A DNA stretch of 64,000 nt, taken from positions 124,001 through 188,000 of the forward strand of contig CP136492.1 of assembly GCA_032768795.1 (NCBI GenBank), given 5' to 3'. This DNA comes from Tremella fuciformis (Eukaryota > Basidiomycota > Tremellomycetes > Tremellales > Tremellaceae). Shown here one piece after another: positions 1-9,935 of the stretch. Within the stretch, counting starts at the first letter, position 1. Every line of letters begins with the position of its first letter. Made by a program: the position numbers and the translations under genes. Below the pieces are notes generated by a model. It had not been told where the DNA came from and made no database searches. It saw nothing but the letters and a program-made list of their open reading frames with translations.

Positions 1-465
1 AGATCGTGCGTGACTGTCACAGTCTCTCCCGAGCTCATCGTGAAGGACTCTGGCATCACATGATGTGCGCCAAAGAGCAGATCCCCGTCGATCGTTGGCC
101 GGTGTTCACGAACGCTAGGGACCTGGCCAATGTCGCCATCAAATCTTTCCTCTTCCCTGCTGCCGGGAATCAGCGTTATATTGTTGTCAGTACCTGCAGC
201 TTCGAGCTGCATGCTGGCTTACCCAACCCAGATCTCAGGCGAGTACACATACGCAAAGATCTTTTCCGTTATTTCTCGTCACTTCCCGGATCAAGCACAT
301 CGTTTCCCCGTCCTTCCGGATGGTCTGCCCAGGTGCCCGGGCTATACAGTGGACGTGAGCAAGGTGGAACGAGATCTGGGTATCCGGCACTGGTCGTCCT
401 TGGAGGAGACAATCGTGCCTCATGCAGAGGCACTTTTCGCGTTGGAGAAAGCGATGTCAGAGTGA
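1..465 (+). CDS. NAD(P)-dependent epimerase/dihydroflavonol reductase-like SDR, 3' part only
   Basis: Only the C-terminal part is in the window; the 5' end lies left of base 1. The reading frame through about 60-185 gives an RDLANVAIKSF segment followed by PAAGNQRYIV, which matches the conserved RD-A and 'NxRY/F' region of extended short-chain reductases (cinnamoyl-CoA/dihydroflavonol reductase and fungal Gre2-like family). A GT-AG intron at about 186-231 joins this to ISGEYTYAKIFSVISRHFP and then YTVDVSKVERDLGI, the usual C-terminal 'D.sK...lLG' motif; the stop is at 463-465. These enzymes reduce aldehydes or ketones with NADPH in the cytosol. The substrate cannot be inferred. The catalytic YxxxK and the Rossmann fold are outside the window. 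An acceptor site near 17-21 may mark the start of the first visible exon. Confidence 0.75.
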
Positions 466-618
466 TCAGGGCAATCATAGGCATGAAACAATGAACAGGC
501 TATGCAAGCAGTCTTCGCATGAGGCGCTCTGACACACCTGTTTTGGTCTCCTTTCGACGCCTTTTTCGAGAAGGTGCATGACATGGTACAAAATCAGACT
601 GCGGATACCTATAGGCCC

Positions 619-1791
619 TCAGGCGTCGGTCTCAACAATGGACACATCTTTGATCGAGTTCCACTGATCTGGCTTGAGGACCGACGTGAAGGTGGCGTTG
701 AAAGGGCAGTCCAGGTAATCATACTCGGCGTCCGGGATGTAGTTCGCAGCTATTTTGAGCCCGCCTGCCCTCTCAAGCTCCTCGACCGTGGGTTTTAGCG
801 ACTCGGCCATTGTGGTCTCCATGCCGTTCTTGAACCACCTGCGCGGGTCAGTCAGGATCCTGCGACCCCCGAATACCTCAGACTCACTTGGCCCAGAACG
901 AAAAGGAGAGCATTGTCCGGATCTGGTCCGTCGGGTTCGGCATCCCCGCATGCCTGCCTTGTCAGCTCTGAAGAGATACTTGGCTTGGCTGGAGACGTAC
1001 CACATGCGCATGTCCCGGAGGACGAGGGACCCCTTCTTGATCTTGGGGTAGATCGGTGGCCGGATTTTCCTTCTGTCTGCCAGTGCTTCTTCTGCAATTG
1101 CGGGTTTGCCAAGACCTTGGTGGTACCCAATGCCGTGATTCTGGGTGCCAAGCCACAGCTCTGTCGTGCCATTTGCAGGCGTGAAATCGATCAACGGGAT
1201 ATTCTGGGTAATGCAGAAAGGGTGGCTGGGGTATACGAAGCGGACATCGGCGTGAACGTTCTGGCGAGTCTGAGTCGACACCAGGACATTGGCACGGATA
1301 TACCGAAGCTCAGGCTCGGGGCCCAAGACGCTGGACAGGATGGTGGTAGTTATACGATTGGCGTAGAACTCGGGCAACATCCATTCTGTTCTTTTCAGCC
1401 GGATGGATCTTTTGAGAGAGTAGTCTATACTCACCCTTCTCCATGGGAGGTTGCTGCGACAGATTACCACCGACCCGTGCACCGTCCTTGCCAGCATTCT
1501 TGTGCAGTTTGCTGCAAGCTCAGCTAGGCACTGATCGAAATGTCGAAGAAGGACCCACTTGAAGAAGATGGCACCTTCACCTCTCAGCTGTCGTTCCGTG
1601 TCGAATGCCATACGCGCGTTCATCTTGTCCACCAAAGCATCGGCCACTCCATTCTCGATCACTACGAGGCCGTCAGTGCAGAGCGCGGAAACGGCATCAT
1701 AGTGGTGCTCGTCGCTGAGCTTTCCTGTGTCTCTTTCCTCGTCCGAGATTCGGATGACGACCGGTGCGTCATTGGCGTACTGGATGGCCAT
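619..1791 (-). CDS. phytanoyl-CoA dioxygenase (PhyH) family protein
   Basis: Five exons resolve cleanly: 1791-1559, 1511-1435, 1385-1001, 953-888 and 838-619. The start is the ATG at 1791 (MAIQYANDAP). The long open frame that runs through the locus reads across three introns and is not the real protein. Splicing gives GGNLSQQPPMEKEWMLPEFYANR, then NVHADVRFVYP with the iron-binding H-x-D, the double-stranded beta-helix core NGTTELWLGTQNH, and RDMRMWHAGMPN carrying the distal His. This order is typical of fungal PhyH-like Fe(II)/2-oxoglutarate dioxygenases, which hydroxylate small organic substrates. Length (about 325 residues) fits the family. It is divergent from the 2-hydroxyacid dehydrogenase at 2120, with which it probably shares a promoter. 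Substrate unknown. Confidence 0.88.
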   Translation of the reverse strand: MAIQYANDAPVVIRISDEERDTGKLSDEHHYDAVSALCTDGLVVIENGVADALVDKMNARMAFDTERQLRGEGAIFFKWVLLRHFDQCLAELAANCTRMLARTVHGSVVICRSNLPWRRVSIDYSLKRSIRLKRTEWMLPEFYANRITTTILSSVLGPEPELRYIRANVLVSTQTRQNVHADVRFVYPSHPFCITQNIPLIDFTPANGTTELWLGTQNHGIGYHQGLGKPAIAEEALADRRKIRPPIYPKIKKGSLVLRDMRMWYVSSQAKYLFRADKAGMRGCRTRRTRSGQCSPFRSGPSESEVFGGRRILTDPRRWFKNGMETTMAESLKPTVEELERAGGLKIAANYIPDAEYDYLDCPFNATFTSVLKPDQWNSIKDVSIVETDA

Positions 1792-2119
1792 GGCTTGACC
1801 TGCTCTTGGATCGTTTGAAGCACTGCTTAACGTGTGACTCTCTGAGCTGCGAATGCGTCCTTGGTCCAAATAGACGGTGAGAGGCATGGCCCACTCTCGT
1901 CCCGCACAGTCAGCGGAGACTGTGTGGGCAATCGTTTGGATGAGATAAGGTCAGAACGCAGCACGATAGCCCGTTTGGCGGCGGCCATGGGAATGGGCTT
2001 ATGCTTAGCGTTACGGCCGTACGTGGCCGCTGGCATATGCTAAGTCACTGTCTTGCTCATACGCGGACGTGTATTGGTTGTCATTCATTCCAACTGTGAC
2101 CCGTCATCGGCACGCAGCC
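1792..2119. promoter_or_regulatory. divergent promoter between PhyH-like and 2-hydroxyacid dehydrogenase genes
   Basis: A 328-base gap between two oppositely transcribed starts. It contains GCCCACTCT at 1889-1897, a version of the CCCACTC word that recurs in the promoters at 8274-8547 and 9567-9935. No clear TATA box was picked out. Binding by a regulator is inference only. Confidence 0.45.
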
Positions 2120-3515
2120 ATGACGTCGAATTACCGGACACTGCTGTCGACAATCGTAGTCTCCTCCGAAAAGCTAGAGGACCTGAAGCAGGCTTTCGAC
2201 GTGGTTTACTACTACCCCAACAAGGATGTCCCGCAAGACGAGTTGAAGGAGGTCGACGTTTGGCTCTGTGGATGGGCGGGGCCACCTCCCGGTTTGGCCC
2301 TTCGAGACCTGCCGCGATTGAAAGTGTTACAACTTACCTCGGGTCAGTATTGACAACCTCCCAAGAGGATGCGCTCATGACACGCAGCCGGCGCCAATTA
2401 TGCATTGCAAAGGGATCTGTTCCACGAGCCGTCGGCCAAGTGCCAAATCACATTATGCACTTCCTCAGGTAAACATCTCCCCCCGGGCAGAGGGTCACTA
2501 AGTAGGCCTTACCTGGCAGGTATACACGCGTACAGCATACCCCAATTCGTGGTCGCCCAAATTGTCAATCGTGATACCGCTCACTGATCAGGATGCGCTG
2601 GGCTGAATGTAGAGTGTATATGTTCAATTACCAGCAAGTCAACCTGGTCAAGCAGTCACGCCGCTGGATCAAAAAGGCGGAGCTAGGCGTAAAGCTCCTT
2701 CCCGAAGGGAACCTCCCTAGCACTTCTATATACGGCAAGACCGCAGGCATCCTGGTTCGCTGTCTTCCTGTCAGCCCCATGTCGTGCTGACCACCAGGGA
2801 TACGGGCATATCGGCAGAGAGACGGCGCGGGTTCTGAAGGCAATGAATGTCAAGGTAATCGCGGCAAACTCTCGCGGCGAGCGCAGTAGCGATACAGGAG
2901 TAAGTAGCTGAGCGAAACGATGACGTACTGGTCAATGACCTCGCAGTACATCATACCTGGGACCGGGGACCCAGATGGCATGATCCCAACAGCGGTCTAC
3001 AGTACGTCAGACCCAGAGTCATTCAAGAAATTCTTGTCCCGGTCGGACATTCTCGTCTCCAGCCTGCCATCGACACCGGCGACTAGGGGTATGCTCACAC
3101 GCGAGCATTTCGGTAAGCGGCAGTTGTGTTGGATCTGCCTGGTGTTGTGACTGATCTCGGGGACAGGCTATCTTCCCGACAACTCCATACTGGTGAATGT
3201 CGGCCGAGGCGATCTGTTCAGATCCGGTAAGTGTGCGTGTAGCTCGTCTTGTCCCTAACGCCTGCAGAAGATCTGCTGGACGCACTTGATTCGCCAGGGG
3301 GAGTGGTGGCGGCAGCTTTGGATGTCACGGATCCAGAGCCCTTGCCAGAGAACCATCCACTGCTGTCACATGACCGCGTATTCGTGACCGTGCACACCAG
3401 CGGCGATTTTATTGGGCACGGGGACGCGGTAGCAGACCTGCTCTTGACCAGCGTGGGTCGAGCACGTAGCGGCGGGTCCGTCATCAATGCTGTAGACATA
3501 GACAAGGGCTATTGA
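2120..3515 (+). CDS. D-isomer-specific 2-hydroxyacid dehydrogenase
   Basis: Eight exons assemble in frame: 2120-2342, 2388-2468, 2520-2570, 2615-2754, 2798-2899, 2947-3112, 3167-3226 and 3268-3515. The protein (about 310 residues) has a split substrate domain (LQLTSAGANYAL, then SSGIHAYSIPQFVVAQIVN), a Rossmann motif GYGHIGRETARVLK, and the catalytic Arg in LVNVGRGDL, Glu in LDVTDPEPLP and His in FVTVHTSGD. These enzymes reduce 2-oxoacids to D-2-hydroxyacids, or the reverse, with NAD(P)H in the cytosol. The family range includes glyoxylate, hydroxypyruvate and longer 2-oxoacids; the sequence does not decide. The His is followed by TSG rather than the common xSG after a Pro. The neighbouring dioxygenases and HpcH/HpaI aldolase fit a role in 2-oxoacid metabolism. 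Confidence 0.9.
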
Positions 3516-3576
3516 CTTGTCGATACAACATGCAATGTACATCGTTCTCAGATCATTAAGGACAAGTGTCGTGGTC

Positions 3577-6500
3577 TCAAGACGTTACGAGATGCCTCAT
3601 AAGCACTCCGGACAGCACTCCATGTATCTCTTCCATTCTCCCTCGCTTCATTCGGCCCGCTAGAGAAGCGGTATACGCAAGCAAGCCAGCGCATTTATTC
3701 TTGCCCTGCTCTTTGGACATGCTGGCGGCATCATCGAGACGCGTCATGCGATCAAGGTAGCGGTAAGCGTCCCGAAGAGCAATCAGTGGCTCAATCTTGA
3801 GCGACGCGGATGTGTCTGGTAAGGACACCGAGGCCGACGATATGATCGGGTTCTCGTGGTAGATTTCTGGACCTTCGCTGCTGCGCGCGTACGACCAGAT
3901 GACAACTGCCCGTCAGTCGACCGAACCAAACGGTGAATGCACGGACTTGATGCAATGTACTGTTCTGTCAGCAGACTATGCGCTGCGTAGAAAGGGATGT
4001 AGACCTACGGCTCCCCACGAGACGAAATTTGACGCTATGCGGAAAGGCTCGCCTTCGCTACGAGGCAAGAGATGGGCAAGCACTAATGTCAATCACGGGT
4101 CTGACGCCGACTTGATACACACGATGGATTGCAGCGGCAAAAGCATGCGCTGCGTCCTCAGTACGACCCCATGACTGGATATACGCTTCTGCAGGCTGCC
4201 TCTCTTGAGGCGCTATCGGTCGACCTCCAACGGCTGAGATCATAAGCTGAGACATTGAGAGCTGTTCCCTCACTCACACCAGGCACCAGCAGCGATACGA
4301 AGTTGGGTGGTGTCCGTCACGAACGATATAGTGCCTGAGGTCAGATTTCTTTTACGGAAGGATGAGACTGAGTGAAGCTTACCCAGGTGAGCAAAAGTAA
4401 GGCCTGCCCAAAAGACAGGCAATTGCAACACGCTTCTGCTCTCGTACGAAGCCGCACGGAGAACCCTTTCGACATGCTCCACCCACACATTGAAACTGTG
4501 CCGGAAAGTTGCTTTCCACCTCTTGATCTTGGCCTCCGACAGCATACTAACGCGTTCCAAATCTCTCCACCGAAGGGTAAGCGAGACCGCAAAGAGCCCG
4601 TGGAGGAGGATGAAGAGGGATTGCTCATTGGGCTCTTGATCGATCGTCCCTCTTTCGATGAGATCACGAAGAGCGTGACGAAACGTCGGGGCTTGCCGAA
4701 CTACCGCCATCTCTTCGCACCAAGCGTTCTGATCCGTGGCCTCCCATATCCGCTCGTCTGCTGGCAGAGGAATGTCGATCGCGATGCAGTGAAGCTGGAA
4801 ACTTTGCCTGACAATCAGTTTCGGCGCAGACCGAAGAGCGATGGCGATGTACCTGTACATGACGGCGTTCTGAGAGTCGAGCACAAACGCGTGCCATCCG
4901 ACTCGTATGCGTTCCTCTTCTACGACCCACTGCAACCACGCCCCCATAGGATCTTGTTGGCGATCGATAAGGGGTGTTGGATTCCTGACATTCAGTGCAC
5001 GTCCTCGGTGTTGAGTGAACTTTGCGCATCGAGACTCACGGTGGCATGAACACGCCGGCCATTTGTGCGATTGAAATGACGGGTGAATGATAGATCTGCT
5101 CGCGTTGGCAATCTCTATCACCCTGAGTTGATCTTGCTTACCTGCGCAGAGTCGTGGACGTTCAGACGACAATATGTGCGGCAGAAATGGTCGAGTAATA
5201 AAAGTGTTTGCAGATCCGCAACAGGTACTTGCACCTGCTGTTCTATGCGCTGGAGGTCTGTCAACGTACTGTAGGAAGAGCTGCTTAGGCACTTACCTCG
5301 AAAACGAAGTTTCTTAAAGGCCGCGTGCAGGCTACTGCCGCTTCGAACGCCACCGAGTCATCTGAGTATGACGACCCAAGGATGATCAACATCAGTAACA
5401 GATGGTCTGCCAGTTGACGGTAAGGCAATGATGGCAAATGTATGATCGGGTACATTGGAGTGCCGTGGCTTCAGGTCAGCTGAGGAGCAGTAAGGATGTT
5501 CCTACGCACATAAAGTACAACTCCAGACAACGCTTCATCTCCGTCAAGCCGAAGGCGTGCTCCAACACTGCGCGCAGACCTGGCTGTTGGCGCTTTAGCC
5601 AACGCTCTGGAGAGAGAGGCGTAAACTCACACCGAGCAGGTTCAAGATGCGTTCCCGGACCTCGGGAGTGATCGGACTCGCGCGGGGAGGAGAGGGAGGC
5701 TCCGGAGCTGTATGCAGGGTAGCGCCCAGCCAGTCGTCCCAGAATGGGGTCCGGCTCCCTATCCCATCCTTCGAGCCCGCCGGCGTAGGTTGCGCAAAGG
5801 CGTCCTGCTGAATAGTCGGAGACGATGTGCCGGGAGTCGTATCTGCCAGCAGAAACGAGAGGTCTGGGGTGATAGGAGGCGGGGCGGAGAAGGGCTGAGT
5901 CGGAAGGGCGTTGAACGATTTCGGATGGTTGTTTGGGGAAATGGAGGTTCTGCCCATATCAAGCCCGCCAGCAGTAGACACCGGACCAGCGGCACAGAGC
6001 CAGTCAAATAGGTCGCCAAGCTGCTCATTGTTATCCGGCACCAGCGCAGCCAATCCATCGAATGGGCCTGCTATCGGCGAGATGCCTGTAGGTTGGCGCG
6101 AGACTGGTATACTACCAATATCGATGGCCCCACCAGCGAGGGAGGACAGCAGGTGAGCCTCGTTAACACTTTGGTCGGTAGCGATGGGTATGGTCAGGGA
6201 CGGAGGGGGACTGGGCAATTGGGGTAGGGAGAGATCGACACTTGCGCTGCCTGCGGTTGGATCGACAGACATGGACGATCTGTCCAGTGCAGGAGATGAC
6301 GGGGGGGAGGAGGCTGCAGAAGGCGAAGCGCTCATCGGGGTGGCCTTCCTCTTGCGTTTGTTTTGCGGGGTGTTGGACGAGGTCCCAGCGCTTCCTGGAC
6401 AGTAGCGTACGATATGCCTTTTCAGCACGTCTGCACGGGTAAAGGTGGCCTCGCATGTGGGGCATGTGATCGTGGGTTGCTCGTCTGGCATCTCAGCTCA

Positions 6501-6605
6501 TGCCAGGTGATCGCAGCGTCTCCTACGGTTCATCTCGTGTCGTTGCAGGTAGTCCCGGCGATGGTAACTCTTGTCACATCGCGAACAGGCGTACGCCTTG
6601 ATCAT
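3577..6605 (-). CDS. C2H2 zinc-finger transcription factor with fungal-specific TF domain
   Basis: A multi-exon gene (about 11 exons). The start ATG at 6605 opens exon 1 (6605-6527) with finger 1 (CSRCDKSYHRRDYLQRH) whose last His codon is split by an intron at 6526-6485. Finger 2 (CPTCEATFTRADVLKRH) ends in Cys, so it is C2HC. A long Ser/Pro-rich linker follows to about 5632, with a WDDW-containing segment. The fungal-specific transcription factor region lies at about 5590-4270: YPIIHLP, LIILGSSYSDD, QTLLLLDHF, then WLQWVVEEERIRVGWHAF and PLPADERIWEA. The C-terminal exon ends at 3577. The junction near 5250-5297 only stays in frame if the acceptor is the CAG just before the RIEQQ codons. It lies between the dehydrogenase and the TauD gene and is a good candidate regulator of this block. 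Targets are not known. Confidence 0.85.
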
Positions 6606-6854
6606 GGGCCTCGAGCTGGTCGGCGTGATCGCCGTCATCACAGTCATCGCGGTCGAAGCGACAGAGAGAGTCAAAGCATTGAGACCACGTTTGCCCGTCT
6701 AGACCCAAGTGCATTTGGTCCTTATCTCTGTGGCGTCGGCGCGATATTCAGGGATCTCTCACTCTTCTCTCTCACCAGCCGGCGAACCAATGGACAGCGA
6801 TTGCATGCATACAAAGAATCATTTGACAATAACCAAGTGAGAAAGCATGATATT

Positions 6855-8273
6855 TTACTCCCAGGACTCCTTGGGGACATCCGACATGGCAGCAAGACGC
6901 ACGTTGTGTCTGCGCTCATCACCCCGGAAGTCGTACAACGCGGTGTGGGCGACTACACGGCTGAGCGTCTTCAGCTTCTCCCATATATCTCCACTGAGGA
7001 ATGCTCACTTGTCCCACACGACGACCGTTCCCGGTTCGTAGTGGATACGCAGCTGGATGTCGTTGCTCTTCCCGAGCAAGTCTCCCAGGAAGCGGAAGAG
7101 GTTGTCGGACTCCTCCTGCTTGAGGTTGGCAAATCCGGTGCAGAAGCCTCGTGGAGCGAACCAGAGGTATTCCTGACCTGTGGATGGATGCTTGCGCACT
7201 GAACATGAGCTTGTTGCCGGACAAGCCAAATGAAAGCTCACCAAGAGGGTACTCGTAGCGCTTAGGCTCGAAACGGACCGGTCCGTTGTTCTTACGCGAG
7301 TTCTCTACCATCCAATGATTGTCGTGGACAAGTTTGAGCCCCTTCATACGTTCCCGGAAGTCGGGCGACATCTGGCTGTCAGGTCCAGGTCCAATATCGC
7401 ACTTATCTGGCACTGACCTTGCGGTAGGCCTCGGTCAACGAGACAAAGCAGGTGTCACCGCCAGCCTGAAAAGTCAGCATCTGGCCTTGAAGTCGTGGGC
7501 AAGCAGCGCACCTCGGGCGTCTCGAGGTTCCAGAAAAACGTCATTCCCGGGGGCTGAATCTCGGAGGAGTGGTCCAGATGCCAGTCGGTCGACGTGAAGC
7601 GCTCGAGCTCGCCGGGGATAACATAACGCTTCTGTGTCTCGTCCTTGGGGTCGCGGTACACGACGTGCATCTCGGGGTATCCCGGCGGGTGGCCCATGGT
7701 CGGGTGGATGTGCAGTCGGCCAAAGTGTCGAACCACATCGCGCTGCGCGTCGGGGCCGATGTCCTTGAAGTCCTGGTCGCGGAAGACGAGCACGCCTCGC
7801 TCGGCGGCGAGAAGGGCCAGGTCGTCGAGCCCTTCTTTGCTGAGAGTGGACAGCTGGACGCCCTGCACAACGTAAGCGGTCTTGTAACCCATAGCTTCTC
7901 TGCAAGGTATACGTACCCTGATCTCCTCTCCAAATGGAGGCGTGATGGCTTTGCGAGTGACGCCCTCGGTGATCAAATGGCGCTTGTCGCTAGTGCCGCG
8001 CGTACCAGCATCGACATAGGGAATCTCCTCCCACGCGGGGAACTTGGAGTGTTCCCACACGGGAAGGTACTGTGGGTATTTGGCGCGGGCGGCACGGGGG
8101 TCTGCATCGTCGCTCAGAAGAGTGGTAGCAGACACGATCTTTTGAACGTCTTTGGCGTCAGAGGAGAACTTCGACTCCTTGTTGGGCGCCGGTGGGCCGT
8201 CGCCACGAAGGTGTAGCTTGGCGAAGGTTTTCGGCAGTGCGCTCTGAACAGTGAGGGTAGCGGTAGCAGACAT
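6855..8273 (-). CDS. TauD/TfdA-family Fe(II)/2-oxoglutarate-dependent dioxygenase
   Basis: Six exons. The start is the ATG at 8273 (MSATATLTVQ). Intron 1 is 7916-7863 and joins PPFGEEIR to GVQLSTLS. The protein runs ERGVLVFRDQDF, HFGRLHIHPTMGHPPGYPEMHVV, then STDWHLDHSSE with the iron-binding H-x-D, AGGDTCFVSLTEAYRK, and finally VVAHTALYDFRGDERRHNVR with the distal His and the 2-oxoglutarate-binding Arg; stop at 6855-6857. This is the fungal alpha-ketoglutarate-dependent sulfonate/taurine or 2,4-D dioxygenase-like group, about 380 residues, cytosolic. Members hydroxylate next to a sulfonate or acid group, so the product breaks down; the exact substrate is unknown. It shares a 274-base promoter with the HpcH/HpaI aldolase at 8548. 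Confidence 0.9.
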
Positions 8274-8547
8274 TGTTTCGAGTTGTCGATCGATGTCAAG
8301 TACACGATACTTCACGAAACGGGCGACAGCAGCAGGGAGTTGATATACCCAAAAGATAGACCCCCACTCTGATGTGTGGAGTGCCCACTCATGCGCCCAC
8401 TCTGCAAACTCCTATCTTCGCCACATCGCCTAGCTTTTGCTAGCGTGTCAGATGCCTTTGCTTTAGCGCTGATGTTATTGCTGCTACGGTCGGGCACATG
8501 GATCGTGTGCAGTGTATTGCAGTAGCCAAGTTCCACTCTGACCGAAT
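8274..8547. promoter_or_regulatory. divergent promoter of TauD-type dioxygenase and HpcH/HpaI aldolase
   Basis: Three copies of CCCACTC lie within 45 bases (from 8363, 8383 and 8396). The middle one is part of GTGCCCACTCAT (8381-8392), repeated exactly at 9686-9697 ahead of the next gene, and the third is part of GCCCACTCTGC (8395-8405). This clustering suggests a binding site for a shared regulator; that is inference. Confidence 0.55.
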
Positions 8548-9566
8548 ATGACCTTCGGAAAACGAAGTGACCTCGCCTGTGAGGTGAACAGGCTCTACGC
8601 CGCCGTCAAGGAGGGCCGCATACCATTAGGATATTTCGCAGCTTCCGCCGACCAGACCCATGTCCGAGTTCTCGCAGGAGCACAGCGATATGGTCTTGAC
8701 GTGAGTTCGCGGGGCGCACTAGCACATGTCTGAGCCCAGTTTATCGTTCTTGACGCAGAACATTCAGACGTGGACGATGCGAGCATGTACGCAGCAGTCC
8801 ACACCATCTCGGGTCTAGGCGTTTCACCGGTGAGCATTTACTCCCCTTTCATGCCCTACATAGACTCACATTCATGTAGCTCGTGCGTATACCGGGGATG
8901 GGGAGTGAACACTTCTGGATCAAGCGGTGTTTGGACGCGGGCGCACACGGTGTGATTGTACCTATGGTCGAGAGCAAAGTCAGTCAGACGTTTCAAAAGA
9001 CCAGTTGACAGCTGATAAAACCAGGAGCAAGCTGAGACGATCGTGTCCAGAGGGAAATACGGTCCTCTTGGAACGCGTGGAACGGGCGCTCAACTCCCAC
9101 ATCAGGCATTCCATCGGGACGGCGTGCGGGGCCGGACTTTGACTCTGCCAGAGTACTATGCTGTGGCCAATGAAGCCACCATGATCATTGCCTTGATCGA
9201 GTCGGTCGCTGGAGTGGATAACATTGAGGATATCTGCTCCGTTCCGGGCCTTGGTGAGTGAGAAGACAAGCGAACGGCCAGAAGTTGACGGTTCAAGACG
9301 CTATATTCATTGGTCCATATGACCTGGCTCAGTCGATGGGAGGTTTACCTATGGACGACCCGCGCGTTTTGGAGAGTATGGCAAAAGTACGAGAGGCCGC
9401 GAAGAGGGCGCAGAAAACGGTCATGGGTTGGGGAACACCGGGTGCTCTCTACGAGCAACGCAAGGCCGAGGGGTACGACATGCTCGCTATTGGCATGGAC
9501 ACGATGCTGCTAAACAAGGCCCTGGCGGAAGAGCTGGCGTCCGTTGGAGGCCAAGTCCGATGGTGA
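8548..9566 (+). CDS. HpcH/HpaI aldolase family protein
   Basis: Five exons: 8548-8700, 8740-8829, 8880-8978, 9025-9253 and 9298-9566, giving about 270 residues. Class II pyruvate-dependent aldolase landmarks are present: LGYFAAS near the N-terminus, FIVLDAEHSD (the catalytic His region), LVRIPG, DAGAHGVIVPMVES (metal-binding Glu region), GPLGTRG, MIIALIESVAGVDNI and IFIGPYDLAQSMG (metal-binding Asp). Members cleave 2-keto-3-deoxy acids such as 2-keto-4-hydroxyacids into pyruvate and an aldehyde, using a divalent metal. The specific acid is not determined. It is divergent from the TauD dioxygenase and followed by an MFS permease, so an uptake-oxidation-cleavage pathway for an organic acid is a reasonable inference. 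Confidence 0.9.
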
Positions 9567-9935
9567 CCTATGACGATACTCTTGTTTGTCTATCTATGCA
9601 TGTTCTAGCAGGTCCAAGGGAACGGGACGAGGCGGGACAGCGACGGTAGCCGCTCTGCTCCGTCGTGCGCATAATGCCTATCAGTGTGCCCACTCATCCC
9701 CCGCTCAACAATAGCTGACAACTTATGCTTATCTCACCGCCCACCCAGGCTGCCCTCTCGGTGCTTTGCGCCCCCTGCTATTGGGCGTGAGATCCCGGGC
9801 GGCTTTATCGTGGCCCACCCACCTTCTTGCACGTTATCTCTGGTGGTAATGAATATAAATGCAACCGTTATTCTTGTCATTCGCGGCACTCAGCTTGTCC
9901 TCGACCAACCGGTTAACCCTCTGACTTCCGCCAAC
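9567..9935 (+). promoter_or_regulatory. promoter region of Dal5-type permease with GTGCCCACTCAT element
   Basis: A 369-base gap between the aldolase stop and the permease ATG at 9936. GTGCCCACTCAT at 9686-9697 is an exact 12-base copy of the element at 8381-8392. No open frame here looks like a gene. Confidence 0.5.

Noticed and set aside
619..1887. Single 422-residue open frame on the minus strand as the PhyH protein
   Set aside because: It reads through introns; splicing at 1558-1512, 1434-1386, 1000-954 and 887-839 restores conserved family motifs.
5230..5300. Apparent frameshift in the C2H2 transcription factor gene
   Set aside because: Using the CAG just before the RIEQQ codons as acceptor gives a 47-base intron and a continuous frame.
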